Origin: Saccharopolyspora erythraea NRRL 2338
GTDB taxonomy: Bacteria > Actinomycetota > Actinomycetes > Mycobacteriales > Pseudonocardiaceae
DNA: 64,000 nt
Assembly (NCBI RefSeq): GCF_000062885.1
Contig: NC_009142.1
Span: 2,655,584-2,719,583, forward strand
Direction: 5' to 3'
In this document: positions 1-7,987 of the stretch, in pieces
Position numbering within the stretch: position 1 is the first letter of the stretch
How the letters are laid out: each line of letters opens with the position of its first letter
Notes under the pieces: model-generated
Databases searched by the model: none
What the model was told of the DNA's origin: nothing
Seen by the model: the letters and a program-made list of their open reading frames with translations, nothing else
Translations under genes and position numbers: made by a program

Positions 1-87
1 GCCCAGCGCGCACAGCGCTTCCCGGCGGCTTTCGTCGGCCGGGTCGAAGTCGCTGAAGGCCAGGCGCCATGGATCGACCGCTGCCAC
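1..87 (-). CDS. GH65 family glycoside hydrolase/phosphorylase, N-terminal fragment
   Basis: Only the first 29 codons lie in the window; the gene runs off the left edge. From a GTG at 87 the frame reads VAAVDPWRLAFSDFDP and continues to REALCALG. This matches the typical N-terminus of GH65 enzymes (maltose, trehalose or kojibiose phosphorylase/hydrolase family), which start with a W-L-x-Y/F-x-x-FDP segment and then REALC-LGNG. In mycobacterial Rv2006 a GH65 domain follows a HAD domain and an OtsB domain in one chain. Here the HAD-OtsB part is a separate gene just upstream, which supports the assignment. The start is uncertain because there is no clear ribosome binding site and the frame is open further upstream. 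The call rests on a short stretch and context. Confidence 0.5.
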   Translation of the reverse strand, partial: MAAVDPWRLAFSDFDPADESRREALCALG

Positions 88-92
88 GACTG

Positions 93-527
93 CTAGTGCG
101 GGGCGCGGACGACGACGACCGGGCAGCGGGCGTGGTGGACGCAGTGCTGGCTGACCGATCCCAGCAGCGCCTCGGTCAGGCCGCCGTGCCCGCGGTTGCC
201 CACGACGAGCAGGTCGGCTTCCTTGTCGCGGGCGGCGTCGAGCAGGGCCCTGGCCGGGTGGGCCTGGGCGACCTCCTTGCTGATCGGAATCGAGGTCTGC
301 CCGCCCACTTCGTTGATCACCTTGTCGAGGTAGCGGGCGGTGGTCGCGGCGAAGTCCTCCAGGCCGGGTACTTCCCAGTTGTAGATCAGCGGCGTGTCCC
401 AGGCCATCAGCGCGGTGACGGAGCCGCGGGTGAGGCCGGCGTGCCACAGCGCCCAGCGCAGCGCTTCCTTGGAGGCTGGTGAGCCGTCAATGCCGACCAC
501 GATCGTGTAGACGCGTTCCTCGGTCAT
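93..527 (-). CDS. Universal stress protein, single domain
   Basis: A 144-residue single UspA domain. The N-terminus has the VVGIDGS strand and loop, and the C-terminus has the ATP-binding G-x2-G-x9-G(S/T) pattern seen as VVGNRGHGG followed by LLGSVSQHCVHHA and CPVVVVR. ATP-binding USPs act as cytosolic stress and dormancy effectors; the exact role is not readable here. ATG 527 is chosen over the in-frame GTG at 533 because GGAGGT lies at a good distance upstream. The start overlaps the 3' end of the HAD-trehalose phosphatase gene by about 40 bp, so the two are probably co-transcribed, with the GH65 gene following. This order (trehalose gene beside a USP) mirrors Rv2005c-Rv2006 of Mycobacterium tuberculosis. 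Confidence 0.93.
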   Translation of the reverse strand: MTEERVYTIVVGIDGSPASKEALRWALWHAGLTRGSVTALMAWDTPLIYNWEVPGLEDFAATTARYLDKVINEVGGQTSIPISKEVAQAHPARALLDAARDKEADLLVVGNRGHGGLTEALLGSVSQHCVHHARCPVVVVRAPH

Positions 528-2103
528 GGTCACCTCCGGTGGTGTGCATCAAGGATGCGACGCGCGTCAGCAGCACGCCCAGCGAGCCGGGGTCGTCGAC
601 GGCGTAGTGCGCCCAGGTGTCGCGGTCGCCGTGCTCGGTGCTGCGCACGACGATGCCCACGCCGGTGGCGGCGACGACACGCAGGGCGTCCTCGTCGGTG
701 AGGTCGTCGCCGGCGTAGAGCACGACCGGTCGGGCCATGCCCGTGGGGTCGAGCCGTTCCAGCAGCCAGCGCAGGGCGCGGCCCTTGTCCCATGCGACGG
801 CGGGCAGCAGTTCGGCCACGAGCCGCCCGTGGGTGAGCGTGATCGACGACGGCGTCACGGCGCGGACTTCGTCGAGCACGTGGGCCACCGCGAAATCTGG
901 GACCTGCCGGTAGTGCACGGCGAGGGCGAACCGCTTGCGTTCCAACACCACTCCCGCCACATCGGACAGTCGGGAGGCGAGGCGAGCTTCGGCTTCGTCG
1001 AGCGCAGGCAGCGCGGTACGGGCGGACGCGTGTGCGAAATGCTCGCCACCGGGGCCGGCGATCTCAAAGCCGTGGCTGCCCGCATACCACAGCCGGTCCA
1101 GACCGACATGGCGGCGAACGTCGTCGAGGTCGCGTCCGCTGAGGACCGCGACCGGGCAGCGGCGGCTCAGCGCGGCGAGCACCTCCCGCGTCGACGCGGG
1201 CAGGATGGCCTCCGCCGGGGTCTCGGCGATGGGCGCGAGCGTGCCGTCGAAGTCGAAGGCCAGCACCGGCCGGCCCGGCAGCAACCGAGGGGCGATCTCG
1301 TCCCAATGCACCCCGGCGCCGGGCACGGTCGACAACGGGCGCGGCCCGCCCCGGGGCTCCGCTGCCGAGACGGCGCGCAGGGTGTCCACGACCACGTCGG
1401 CGCCCACCTGGCGCAGCCGTTGCGGTTCGCCCGTGCGGTCGACGCCGATGGCCAGCGCGAAACCACCGGTCCTGGCCGCTCGGACACCGGCCTCGGAATC
1501 CTCGACCACGACCGCGAAAGCCGGGTCCACATCGAGCAGGCGGGCGGCTTCCAGGAACGTGGCCGGGTCGGGTTTGCCGGCGAGTCCGCGCGCCTCGGCG
1601 AGCACGCCATCGACCCGGGCGTCGAACAGATCACCGATCCCGGCACGTCGCAGCACCTGTGCGCAGTTGCGGCTGGCCGAAACCACCGCGGTGGGCACGT
1701 GAGCCTGGCGCAGCGCCCTCACCAAGGCCACGGCATCGTCGAACACCCGGACTCCGGCCGAATCCAGCTCCTGGCCGAAGTAGTGGTCCTTGAGCGCGGC
1801 CAGACCGTGTGCGGTCGCCTGGCCGTGCTGGTCGCCGGGACGTCCGAGCGGCAGCGTGATGCCCCGGGAGGCGAGGAAGTCGACCACCCCGGCCATCCGG
1901 GGTTTCCCGTCGACGTGGCGGGTGTAGTCCTCACGGGAGAAGGGACGGTGGTCTTCGCCCGCGCGCGGAGGGAGGTGCGCCAGGTACTCGTCGAACAGCC
2001 GGGCCCACGCTGCCGCGTGGACCGATGCGGTGTCGGTGATGACCCCGTCCATGTCGAACAGGACGGCGTGGTGGCGCGCGGGGTCGAGGACGGTGGCGGC
2101 CAT
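487..2103 (-). CDS. Beta-phosphoglucomutase-like HAD domain fused to trehalose-6-phosphate phosphatase
   Basis: A 538-residue protein with two HAD-superfamily domains. Residues about 10-245 form a beta-phosphoglucomutase-like domain (nucleophile motif FDMDG, D17 and D19; later GKPDP and VVVEDSEAGVRAA). Residues about 265-525 form an OtsB-type trehalose-6-phosphate phosphatase (FDFDGTLAPI, LSGRDLDDV, GSHGFEI, AGDDLTDEDAL). The second domain should dephosphorylate trehalose-6-P in the cytosol; the first may isomerise beta-glucose-1-P, a product of GH65 phosphorolysis. Together with the GH65 gene beginning at 87 this equals the three-domain Rv2006 (OtsB1) protein, here split. ATG 2103 is preceded by AGGGAG; longer versions reaching upstream have non-coding character and overlap the divergent gene. 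Trehalose phosphatase activity of Rv2006 itself is disputed, so catalysis is not assured. Confidence 0.9.
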   Translation of the reverse strand: MAATVLDPARHHAVLFDMDGVITDTASVHAAAWARLFDEYLAHLPPRAGEDHRPFSREDYTRHVDGKPRMAGVVDFLASRGITLPLGRPGDQHGQATAHGLAALKDHYFGQELDSAGVRVFDDAVALVRALRQAHVPTAVVSASRNCAQVLRRAGIGDLFDARVDGVLAEARGLAGKPDPATFLEAARLLDVDPAFAVVVEDSEAGVRAARTGGFALAIGVDRTGEPQRLRQVGADVVVDTLRAVSAAEPRGGPRPLSTVPGAGVHWDEIAPRLLPGRPVLAFDFDGTLAPIAETPAEAILPASTREVLAALSRRCPVAVLSGRDLDDVRRHVGLDRLWYAGSHGFEIAGPGGEHFAHASARTALPALDEAEARLASRLSDVAGVVLERKRFALAVHYRQVPDFAVAHVLDEVRAVTPSSITLTHGRLVAELLPAVAWDKGRALRWLLERLDPTGMARPVVLYAGDDLTDEDALRVVAATGVGIVVRSTEHGDRDTWAHYAVDDPGSLGVLLTRVASLMHTTGGDHDRGTRLHDRGRH

Positions 2104-2116
2104 GGCGGCTCCCTGC

Positions 2117-2130
2117 GGGCCTATGGGCTC
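2117..2130. promoter_or_regulatory. Weak DosR/OsdR-like palindrome between divergent genes
   Basis: GGGCCTATGGGCTC lies in the 126-bp divergent region between the trehalose phosphatase gene and the CBS-domain gene. It loosely resembles the DevR/DosR dyad GGGACT-NN-AGTCCC (10 of 14 positions). The location suits a divergent promoter. With this base composition a match of this quality can arise by chance. Confidence 0.18.
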
Positions 2131-2229
2131 TGACGGACATCGCCGCGGCATCGGATGCTGATGTCGCGGGTATACCCCGAGCCCGCGCTTCGTGCGCGCC
2201 GCGGGAACGAGGAAGGGAATCGAGGCCGT

Positions 2230-2670
2230 ATGACCGCCGATGATCCGACACGTACCGGTTCCGGGCCACCGACCGCGCTGGAACTGGCCAGCACACCGGT
2301 CGTGGCGGTCCGGGGTGGTCTGGACGCGATGGACGCGCTGCGCGAGATGTACCGGCACCGGGTCCACCATCTCGCGGTGCTCGGCGACGACACGACCGGT
2401 CTGGTCACCGCTGTTGACCTGCTGTTCGGGGTCGCGGCTCGGCTGCCCGGCGACACCGTGCACGTCGAGGCCCTGTGCCGCAGGCCCGCTCCCGCGGTGG
2501 AAGCCGGCGACGGCATCGCCGTCGCGGCACGCCGGATGATCGAGGCCGGCAGCGACGCGCTGCTCGTCACCGCCGACGACGGTGTGCGGGGCGTGCTGAC
2601 CGCGGTCGACATCGTCCGCGCGGTCGCCGAGCACCGGATCGCCGAGGACGACGACGAGGACGGCCGATGA
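2230..2670 (+). CDS. CBS-domain pair protein
   Basis: A 146-residue soluble protein made of two CBS motifs and little else, ending in an acidic tail (EDDDEDG). Each half shows the usual CBS pattern: a LxxAxxxMxxxxxxxLxV helix-strand and then a GLVTAVDL or GVLTAVDI strand-helix. Such Bateman modules bind adenine nucleotides and sense energy state. The size and setting recall hypoxic response protein 1 (Rv2626c), but sequence resemblance beyond the fold is not obvious. ATG 2230 was chosen because a purine-rich GAGG lies just upstream and earlier in-frame codons read as non-coding. The stop overlaps the ATG of the nitroreductase (ATGA), so the two are translationally coupled. Confidence 0.85.
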   Translation: MTADDPTRTGSGPPTALELASTPVVAVRGGLDAMDALREMYRHRVHHLAVLGDDTTGLVTAVDLLFGVAARLPGDTVHVEALCRRPAPAVEAGDGIAVAARRMIEAGSDALLVTADDGVRGVLTAVDIVRAVAEHRIAEDDDEDGR

Positions 2671-3635
2671 ACGACAGAGCGATTCCGAGCCCCCGCGGCG
2701 GTACCGGACCCGACGACTGGTCGCCGGAAGAGGTCGAGCAGTTGCAGCGAGCGGTGCGGTGCGCGCCGTCGGTGCACAACACGCGGCCGTGGTCGCTGGA
2801 GGTCCACGGCCACCGAGCGGTGCTGAGCCGCCGCACGGACCAGCAGCTCGACCGCCACGACATCACCGGACGGGACCAGCTCATCTCGTGCGGTGCCGCG
2901 CTGACGAACCTGGAGCTGGCCGTGCGCGAAATCGGCTGGGCCGCCACCGCGGAACCCGGCGACTCACCCGAGGTGATCGGTGTGATCCGGGGCGATGACC
3001 GGGCGGAGCCCACGGACCTGGAACGCGCCCGCTACGCCGCGATCGCCCGTCGAACGAGCGATCGCCGTCCCTTCGCACCGCAACCGCTGACCGAGGAGGT
3101 TCGCGCGCACCTGCGCGATGCCGCCGGCGTGCCGCCCGTGCACGCCCAATGGGTGCACGGGCAGCAGAAGGCGCTTCTGCTGGCCCGCTCGCTGCACTTC
3201 GCCGCGCGTGCCTACCACGACGACCGGGAGTACCAGCGCGAGCTGGCGATGTGGACGGTCGCGCCGGGCATGACCGGAGACTTGGGTCTGCGGCACGAAG
3301 CATTGGGGGCGCGAGGCGTGCCCGCGGTCGGCCTGGTGACCTCGACGACGCACCTGCCCGACGAGTCGCGGTTGGCGTCGTGGATCGCGGCCGAGTCCGT
3401 CCTGGTGCTCAGCGCACCCGGTGACCGGCACCGCGCTGCCGTCCGCACCGGGCAGGCGATGCAGACGGCCTGGCTGGACGCGACGTCTGCCGGCCTCGCG
3501 GCTTCGGTGATGACCCAACCTCTGCACCTGCCCGAGGTCGCCCACGCCCTGCGACGGCAACTGGAACTGTCCGGAGAACCCATGGTGATCATGCGGTTCG
3601 GCCACCCGGCAGAACCGGAGGACCCTCCAGACTGA
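2667..3635 (+). CDS. Acg-family nitroreductase-like protein (copy 1)
   Basis: A 322-residue member of the Acg family of divergent nitroreductases (Rv2032, Rv3127 and Rv3131 in M. tuberculosis). Visible hallmarks are APSVHNTRPW near residue 30, a DxxGRDQLISCGAAL segment near residue 75, a TSDRRPF motif in the middle, and a C-terminal half with AGQAMQTAWLDATSAGLAAS-type helices. Structural work on mycobacterial Acg showed an internally duplicated fold whose flavin site is partly closed, so enzymatic reduction is not certain; the family is linked to survival in hypoxia and nitrosative stress. It starts at an ATGA overlap with the CBS gene, and MgtE-like and USP genes follow on the same strand. 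One of three copies in the window. Confidence 0.88.
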   Translation: MNDRAIPSPRGGTGPDDWSPEEVEQLQRAVRCAPSVHNTRPWSLEVHGHRAVLSRRTDQQLDRHDITGRDQLISCGAALTNLELAVREIGWAATAEPGDSPEVIGVIRGDDRAEPTDLERARYAAIARRTSDRRPFAPQPLTEEVRAHLRDAAGVPPVHAQWVHGQQKALLLARSLHFAARAYHDDREYQRELAMWTVAPGMTGDLGLRHEALGARGVPAVGLVTSTTHLPDESRLASWIAAESVLVLSAPGDRHRAAVRTGQAMQTAWLDATSAGLAASVMTQPLHLPEVAHALRRQLELSGEPMVIMRFGHPAEPEDPPD

Positions 3636-3689
3636 GGGCGGACGGATCGCACCGAGTAGCCCACAGCGGCTCAGCACGGAGGAGAACTG

Positions 3690-4676
3690 ATGGGGGAGCC
3701 GGCCCGAGCCGTGGGTGGTCGCGACGTCTTGGGCACCGCGTACCAGCACGCCTCGACGAACGTTCCCCGCGCCGACGCCGGTGACTCGGTCGACCAGGCA
3801 CTGGCCCGGTTGCGCGGGAAGGTGTTCGACAGCGCTTCGGTCCTCGTCGTATGCCGTGGTGAACGGCTGACGGGCCTGATCACGATCGAGCGCGCGCTGG
3901 CCGCCGCACCCGGAACCCCGGTGGTCACGGTGATGGACACCGACCCACCGGTCGTCGCGCCTGGCACCGACCAGGAGCGAGCCGCGTGGGAGGCGGTGCA
4001 CCACCGGGAGTCGGGTCTGGCGGTGGTCGACGATGACGGCCGGTTCCGCGGCCTGATCCCTCCGGAGCGCATGCTGGCGGTGCTGCTCGACGCGCACGAC
4101 CGCGACATGGCGCGGCTCGGTGGCTTCCTCGCCTCGGCGGCCTCGGCACGCACCGCGTCGGTCGAGGGTGTGCTCCGGCGGCTGTGGCACAGGCTTCCCT
4201 GGCTGCTCGTGGGCTTGGCGGGGGCCCTGGTGGCGGCGGTCATCGTGGGTTCGTTCGAGAGCCAGTTGCAGCAGCAGGTCCTCATCGCGTTCTTCGTCCC
4301 GGGCGTGGTCTACATCGCCGACGCGGTGGGAACTCAGACCGAGACGCTGGTGATCCGCGGGTTGTCGGTGGGGGTGGGCATCGCTCGGGTCGCCATGCGC
4401 GAGGTGCTCACCGGTGTCTTGTTGGGGCTGTTGCTGGCCGTGCTGGCGCTGCCGGTGGTGGCGCTGCTGTGGCGCGACCTCGACGTCGCGTTCGCGGTGG
4501 CGGTCGCGCTGGTGCTGGCCTCCTCCATCGCGACGGTCATCGCGATGGCACTGCCGTGGGCCTTCCACCGCTTGGGCAAGGACCCGGCGTTCGGCTCCGG
4601 TCCGCTGGCGACCGTGGTGCAGGACCTTCTGTCGGTGCTCATCTACTTCGTGGTCGCCACGGCGCTGGTCACCTGA
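3690..4676 (+). CDS. MgtE-like divalent cation transporter with CBS pair
   Basis: A 328-residue protein: residues 1-145 form a CBS pair (two GLITIERAL/GLIPPERML strand-helix units) and residues about 165-328 form an MgtE-type membrane domain with about five helices. The signature is a helix pair around PGVVYIADAVGTQTETLVIRGL, matching the MgtE P-x-x-x-x-x-D-GxQ-TxxxRGL pattern. Classical MgtE channels also carry an N-terminal superhelical MgtE_N domain, which is absent here, so this is a short-form Mg2+/Co2+ transporter homologue of the plasma membrane. GGAGGAGA precedes ATG 3690. The CBS module could couple transport to ATP level. It is one of three divalent-cation-type membrane proteins in this island, with the MgtC-like protein and the CtpF-like ATPase. 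Confidence 0.82.
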   Translation: MGEPARAVGGRDVLGTAYQHASTNVPRADAGDSVDQALARLRGKVFDSASVLVVCRGERLTGLITIERALAAAPGTPVVTVMDTDPPVVAPGTDQERAAWEAVHHRESGLAVVDDDGRFRGLIPPERMLAVLLDAHDRDMARLGGFLASAASARTASVEGVLRRLWHRLPWLLVGLAGALVAAVIVGSFESQLQQQVLIAFFVPGVVYIADAVGTQTETLVIRGLSVGVGIARVAMREVLTGVLLGLLLAVLALPVVALLWRDLDVAFAVAVALVLASSIATVIAMALPWAFHRLGKDPAFGSGPLATVVQDLLSVLIYFVVATALVT

Positions 4677-4715
4677 GCGGCCGCCCGGCGAGCCCGGCGG
4701 CAGTGGAGGACACTC

Positions 4716-4729
4716 GGGACCGTCGCCCC
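4716..4729. promoter_or_regulatory. Candidate DosR/OsdR-type box upstream of USP gene
   Basis: GGGACCGTCGCCCC matches a GGGACC-NN-GGTCCC dyad at 10 of 12 defined positions. It ends 54 bp before the GTG of the USP gene at 4784, a typical activator distance. Suggestive only; the regulator gene is not in the window. Confidence 0.28.
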
Positions 4730-4783
4730 TGGGGGGGTGGACGCCATGTCTGCGGCGTCGTCGAGTCCACGGGGAGGACCGCG

Positions 4784-5239
4784 GTGAGCGAGGGTGCGGA
4801 GCGGGTCGTGGTCGGAGTGGACGGTTCGCCAGGTTCCAAGGCGGCACTGGAGTGGGCTCTGCGGTACGCGGACAAGACCGGCGCCCGGATCACGGCAGTG
4901 GCCGCGTGGACCGTACCGATCTACTACGGCGACGTGATGACGCCGCTTCCCCTCGAGGACTTCGGTGACCAAACCGAACGGGGACTCAGCCGGTCCGTCG
5001 AGGAGGTCACCGCAGCGCTGGGGACCGATGTTCCGGTGGAACGCCGCGTCGTCCAGGACATCCCGGCGCGGGCGTTGGTGCGCGCGGCCGAGGGCGCGGA
5101 CCTGCTCGTCGTGGGCAGCCGTGGGCATGGTGGGTTCGTCGGGACGCTGCTGGGCTCGGTCAGCCAGCACTGCGTGCACCACGCCCCGTGCCCGTTGGTC
5201 GTGGTCCGCCCCGCCGAACGGGAGGGCGCTGGGTCCTAG
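4784..5239 (+). CDS. Universal stress protein, single domain
   Basis: A 151-residue single UspA domain: VVVGVDGSPGSK at the N-terminus, VVGSRGHGG and LLGSVSQHCVHHAPCPLVVVR at the C-terminus. The ATP-binding glycine pattern is complete. It is very like the USP at 93-527, including the shared QHCVHHA stretch, which suggests a duplication inside the island. GTG 4784 follows a GGGGAGGACC purine tract. It sits about 100 bp behind the MgtE-like gene, enough for its own promoter, and runs convergently into the nitroreductase gene ending at 5244. The function beyond nucleotide-binding stress response cannot be read from sequence. Confidence 0.92.
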   Translation: MSEGAERVVVGVDGSPGSKAALEWALRYADKTGARITAVAAWTVPIYYGDVMTPLPLEDFGDQTERGLSRSVEEVTAALGTDVPVERRVVQDIPARALVRAAEGADLLVVGSRGHGGFVGTLLGSVSQHCVHHAPCPLVVVRPAEREGAGS

Positions 5240-5243
5240 GTCC

Positions 5244-6242
5244 TCATCGCCGGATGTCGTCGCCGAGCCCGCGCAGGAGGTCCTCGACGGATCGCCGCGG
5301 CGAGGCGGGCGGCCTGCGTCCGGAGGCGGGCCACCCCACCCGCACGGCGAGCTGCGGGTATCCGGCATCGCCCAACACCTCGCGAGCGACGTCCCGGCGC
5401 GTGCGTTCGACCTCGAACGCCTCGCTGAGCGGGCTGGCGGCCAATCCCTCCCGCTCCGCGGTGCACAGCAGCGCTCCCGCCGCCTCGCCTGCACGCAGCT
5501 GGTCCAGGCGGTCATCGGTCGCGGTGCTGATCAGCAGGAGGCTGCCCACGGTGCGCGCCGTCCCGATCTCCTCGTGCGCAGCGCTGACCCTGCCGAAGTC
5601 GCGGATGACGAGATCACCGTATTGCACCCCGTGCTGCGGAGCCGTCGCCTGGGGCATGCCCTCGCCGTGCGCGGAGGCCCGGCCGGTCCAGGCGGCGAGC
5701 TCGTCGCGATAGGCCTGCGACGCACCGTGCACCGCGGCCGCTTTCGCGAAGGCCCGCGCCAAGGCGTACCGCCGGTCGCCGTCGAGCACGGCCACCTCGG
5801 CCCCCGCATGCCGACCGGCTTGCAGGAGCTCGCCCAGCAGAGCGCCGGCCACGGATTCCGGGGCGTACTGGGCTCGGTCGGTGTGCCGGGAGCAAGCGGC
5901 TTGGGCGAGCGCGATCTCTGCCTCGCTCGCCTCCTGCGGGCCGAGAACCTCGACTGTCGCCAGCAAATCGGGCACGTGGGCCCCGGGGAGCCGGCGCACC
6001 CGGACTCGCCAGCCCAGCACGTGCATGGCCAGAACAGCGTGCTGAAGGGCGGCGCCGCAGCTCAGCGTCAGCTCCCGGTCGTGCGGGTCGGTCACCGGCA
6101 GCGACCGCGAACGGTCGACGTGCAGCAACAGGGCGCCGGCTTCGAGCTCGAATCGCCAGGGCTGCACGTTGAACAGGGAAGGAGCGAGGCCGGCCAACCC
6201 CACAGCAGCCCTCAACGTGCCCTCGTCCGGACGTTCGTTCAT
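5244..6242 (-). CDS. Acg-family nitroreductase-like protein (copy 2)
   Basis: A 332-residue Acg-type nitroreductase. It has LAPSLFNVQPWRF near residue 20, DRSRSLPVTDPHDRELTLSCGAAL near residues 42-65 and SRHTDRAQYAP in the middle. The first motif has SLFN where the other two copies have SVHN, so one conserved His is lost. GGGGAGG lies upstream of ATG 6242. Divergent from the kinase/P-loop gene at 6442, with about 200 bp of shared upstream DNA. Family knowledge links these proteins to hypoxia and redox stress; flavin chemistry is unproven. The 3' end is 4 bp from the stop of the convergent USP gene. Confidence 0.86.
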   Translation of the reverse strand: MNERPDEGTLRAAVGLAGLAPSLFNVQPWRFELEAGALLLHVDRSRSLPVTDPHDRELTLSCGAALQHAVLAMHVLGWRVRVRRLPGAHVPDLLATVEVLGPQEASEAEIALAQAACSRHTDRAQYAPESVAGALLGELLQAGRHAGAEVAVLDGDRRYALARAFAKAAAVHGASQAYRDELAAWTGRASAHGEGMPQATAPQHGVQYGDLVIRDFGRVSAAHEEIGTARTVGSLLLISTATDDRLDQLRAGEAAGALLCTAEREGLAASPLSEAFEVERTRRDVAREVLGDAGYPQLAVRVGWPASGRRPPASPRRSVEDLLRGLGDDIRR

Positions 6243-6353
6243 CGGGCCTCCCCCGTTCGGTCTTCAAGCCGAGTCGGCCGGGAACCCACCGGTTTACCCC
6301 CGCCGGTACGGACGAAACCGCTGTCAGTGCCGGCTCACCAGGTCAGCGGTAGG

Positions 6354-6367
6354 TGGCCGTTGGTCCC
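6354..6367. promoter_or_regulatory. Candidate DosR/OsdR-type half-palindrome
   Basis: TGGCCGTTGGTCCC in the divergent region between the nitroreductase (6242, minus) and the kinase/P-loop gene (6442, plus). It matches GGGACC-NN-GGTCCC at 9 of 12 positions, with a perfect right half. Placement 75 bp before the plus-strand start suits regulation. Weak evidence on its own. Confidence 0.22.
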
Positions 6368-6441
6368 TGCCCCGTGAGACTCGCGCGGGGGATGGTTCGG
6401 ATGCACGTGCAAGGCTGTCCGCCCTGGTGGAGGTGACCTGG

Positions 6442-7959
6442 ATGGTTCACGCCGAAGAGGACTCCGGTATCCGCCCCTCGCCCCGGACCTCGACTGACGT
6501 GGGGGCCGCCGGCATCGCGGAAAGCCACTGCGCCGTGGTGGCGTTCATCGGCGACCGCGCCTACAAGGTCAAAAAGCCCGTCGATTTCGGATTCCTCGAC
6601 TTCAGCACCGTGCAGGCGCGGGAAACGGCGTGCCGACGCGAGCTGGAGCTCAACCGCAGACTGGCCCCGGACGTCTACCTGGACCTGTGCCGCGTGCTGG
6701 ACGGTACAGGCGGCACCTGCGACTGGATCGTCGTCATGCGGCGCATGCCCCCGTCACGTCGGCTGTCGGAGCTGGTGCGCACCGGTGCCGACGTGCGGCC
6801 CGACCTGGAGAAGCTCGCCCGGCTGCTCGCCTCGTTCCACAGCACCGCCCGCAGCGGGCCGGACGTCGCCGCCGAGGGACGGGCATCCGCTTTGCGCCGC
6901 CGGTGGGTCGACAACTTCGCCGGTGCGGAGCGGTTCGTCGGCACGGTGCTCGACCGCGGGCAGTTCGACGAGATCGTCGGTCTCGCCCTGGCCTACGTCG
7001 ATGGGCGGGGCCGGCTGCTCGACGAGCGCATCGGCCGCGGCTACGTCGTCGACGGGCACGGCGACCTGCTGGCCGAGGACATCTTCTGCCTGCCCGACGG
7101 GCCCCGGGTGCTGGACTGCCTGGAGTTCGACGACCGCCTGCGCTACGTGGACGGGCTCGACGACGCGGCGTTCCTGGCAATGGACCTCGAACGCCTCGGC
7201 GCACCACGGCTGGCACACCAGTTCCTGCGCTGGTACCGGGAGTTCTCCGGTGCGCAGGTGGCCGACTCGCTCGCACACCACTACACCGCCTACCGGGCGT
7301 TCGTGCGAGCCAAGGTCGCATGCCTGCGCGCGGCGCAGGGGGCGGCGGAAGCGGCCGATGCCGCTCAGCAGCTCAGCGGCATCGCGGTACGGCACCTGCG
7401 TGCCGGCCAGGTCCGGCTGCTGCTCGTCGGAGGCCTGCCCGGGACCGGCAAGACAACCCTCGCCGGTGGCTTGGCGGACCAGCTCGGTGCGGTGCTGCTG
7501 CGCACCGACGTCATCCGCAAGGAAATGCCCGGCGCCGACGACCTGGCCACTCACGCCGGCTACGGCCAGGGGCTCTACAACGGCAGCCAGGTCCACGGCA
7601 CCTACGAGGCGATGCTCACCCGCTGCCGTGCACTGCTCGAGCGAGGCGAGACCGTTGTGCTCGACGCGAGCTGGAGCAGTGCGGGGGAGCGCGAGTCGGC
7701 GCGGTCGATCGCGCAGGACACGCACTCGGCGTTGGCCGAGCTGCGATGCGTCGCGCCGCGGGAGGTCGCCGAAGCGCGTATCGCGGGCCGCTACGGCGAT
7801 GTCTCGGATGCCACAGCCGATGTCGCGGTTGCGATGAGCCGGCACTTCGACGACTGGCCGCAGGCCACCGACGTCGACACCACCCGGCCGCCGGACGAGT
7901 CGGCGCGGGAAGCGCGATCGGCCATCGAAGCCGCGACCTCCCCACCGGCGGTGCTGTGA
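6442..7959 (+). CDS. Rv2004c-like fusion: aminoglycoside-phosphotransferase-type kinase domain plus P-loop ATPase domain
   Basis: A 505-residue two-domain protein. Residues about 25-340 resemble the APH/choline-kinase fold: a lysine-containing strand (YKVKKPVDFGFLD) early and the catalytic-loop-like HGDLLAED near residue 210, then DCLEFDDRLRYVD. Residues about 345-500 form a zeta-toxin/AAA-like P-loop kinase with Walker A GGLPGTGKTTLA, LRTDVIRKEM and VVLDASWSS. Length and domain order match the DosR-regulon protein Rv2004c (498 aa). The substrate is unknown for the family. ATG 6442 is preceded by GGAGGTGA at good spacing. Divergent from the Acg-type gene; the convergent MgtC-like gene follows. 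Confidence 0.87.
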   Translation: MVHAEEDSGIRPSPRTSTDVGAAGIAESHCAVVAFIGDRAYKVKKPVDFGFLDFSTVQARETACRRELELNRRLAPDVYLDLCRVLDGTGGTCDWIVVMRRMPPSRRLSELVRTGADVRPDLEKLARLLASFHSTARSGPDVAAEGRASALRRRWVDNFAGAERFVGTVLDRGQFDEIVGLALAYVDGRGRLLDERIGRGYVVDGHGDLLAEDIFCLPDGPRVLDCLEFDDRLRYVDGLDDAAFLAMDLERLGAPRLAHQFLRWYREFSGAQVADSLAHHYTAYRAFVRAKVACLRAAQGAAEAADAAQQLSGIAVRHLRAGQVRLLLVGGLPGTGKTTLAGGLADQLGAVLLRTDVIRKEMPGADDLATHAGYGQGLYNGSQVHGTYEAMLTRCRALLERGETVVLDASWSSAGERESARSIAQDTHSALAELRCVAPREVAEARIAGRYGDVSDATADVAVAMSRHFDDWPQATDVDTTRPPDESAREARSAIEAATSPPAVL

Positions 7960-7987
7960 CCCCAGGCAGCCGGAGAGGTGGCGCGAG

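Noticed and set aside
487-2634. Longer version of the trehalose phosphatase protein starting at 2634
   Set aside because: The extra N-terminal part has no domain, lies over the divergent CBS gene and ribosome binding site evidence favours ATG 2103.
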